64,000 bases of DNA from Planctomycetaceae bacterium (GTDB taxonomy: Bacteria; Planctomycetota; Planctomycetia; Pirellulales; Lacipirellulaceae): NCBI GenBank assembly GCA_002702655.1, contig PABB01000033.1:41690-105689 (forward strand). Direction: 5' to 3'. This document shows, in pieces, positions 63,984 to 64,000 of this stretch (the stretch's first letter is position 1; every line of letters begins with the position of its first letter). The notes below the pieces were generated by a model. That model saw nothing but the letters and a program-made list of their open reading frames with translations, ran no database searches and was not told where the DNA came from. A program made the translations under genes and the position numbers.

Positions 63984-64000
63984 CGGGAGGTCGCGATGGA
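63984..64000 (+). other. Possible ribosome site and start codon of a gene beyond the window
   Basis: GGGAGG (63984-63990) followed by ATG at 63996 with near-ideal spacing at the right edge. Only five coding bases are visible, so the product is unknown. Confidence 0.35.

Overview
The window is high-GC DNA with the signature of a Planctomycete, most likely of the Pirellulales. Features supporting this are VPEP/PEP-CTERM sorting tails on secreted proteins, dockerin-like EF-hand modules, a DUF1559 pseudopilin-like protein, an N-terminal LEPLED(R)RVLA-type motif, an ECF sigma/FecR pair, and giant repetitive surface proteins. No rRNA, tRNA, CRISPR array, integrase or transposase was recognised.

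Layout. (1) 1-3686: a truncated secreted metallopeptidase-like protein with FN3, LamG-like and discoidin-like modules. (2) 4305-8843: an outer-membrane barrel protein directly behind a five-haem cytochrome c, a candidate electron conduit. (3) 9168-10622: a GH76-like hydrolase with a PEP-CTERM tail. (4) 10577-31101, all on the minus strand: an alpha-glucan locus. In transcription order it holds an ECF sigma factor, a FecR-type regulator, a PEP-CTERM protein, a DUF1559 protein, a small lipoprotein, a secreted GH13 amylase, a second PEP-CTERM protein carrying an internal dockerin, a GH13 lipoprotein, a fused MalE-MalF importer subunit, MalG, MalK and a GH57-CBM25 enzyme. The genes describe detection, extracellular cleavage, import and energisation of maltodextrin uptake, though a terminator-like hairpin at 20535-20575 suggests at least two transcription units. 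(5) 31302-36314: an FkbM methyltransferase, an unknown protein, and a TPR/GT9-like/DUF6165 fusion, probably glycan modification. (6) 36370-49483: a beta-helix surface protein, a 2362-residue polymorphic-toxin-like protein (about 60-residue repeats, pretoxin helix, split Hint domain, PD-(D/E)XK-like tip) and a pentapeptide-repeat-like gene 1 nt downstream that is a candidate immunity protein. The toxin tip and the immunity gene have visibly lower GC than their surroundings. (7) 50218-54719: a TRAP transporter (DctP-Q-M) and uronate isomerase, for hexuronate use. (8) 55107-60019: plant-like GDP-mannose 3,5-epimerase, RbsD/FucU mutarotase, an unusual GHMP-kinase-like protein, a tandem nucleotidyltransferase and a FucP-type symporter, an apparent sugar uptake and activation cluster. 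(9) 60356-63876: SulP transporter, PEP-CTERM protein, cupin.

Intergenic DNA is rich in small palindromes of several families. One of them supplies the coding sequence for the GH57 signal peptide, and another forms a nested inverted repeat between malEF and malG.

The strongest candidates for something undescribed are the repeat-rich toxin with its pentapeptide partner, the kinase/tandem-nucleotidyltransferase sugar cluster, and the cytochrome-barrel pair. All functional calls rest on motifs read by eye; no database search was possible.
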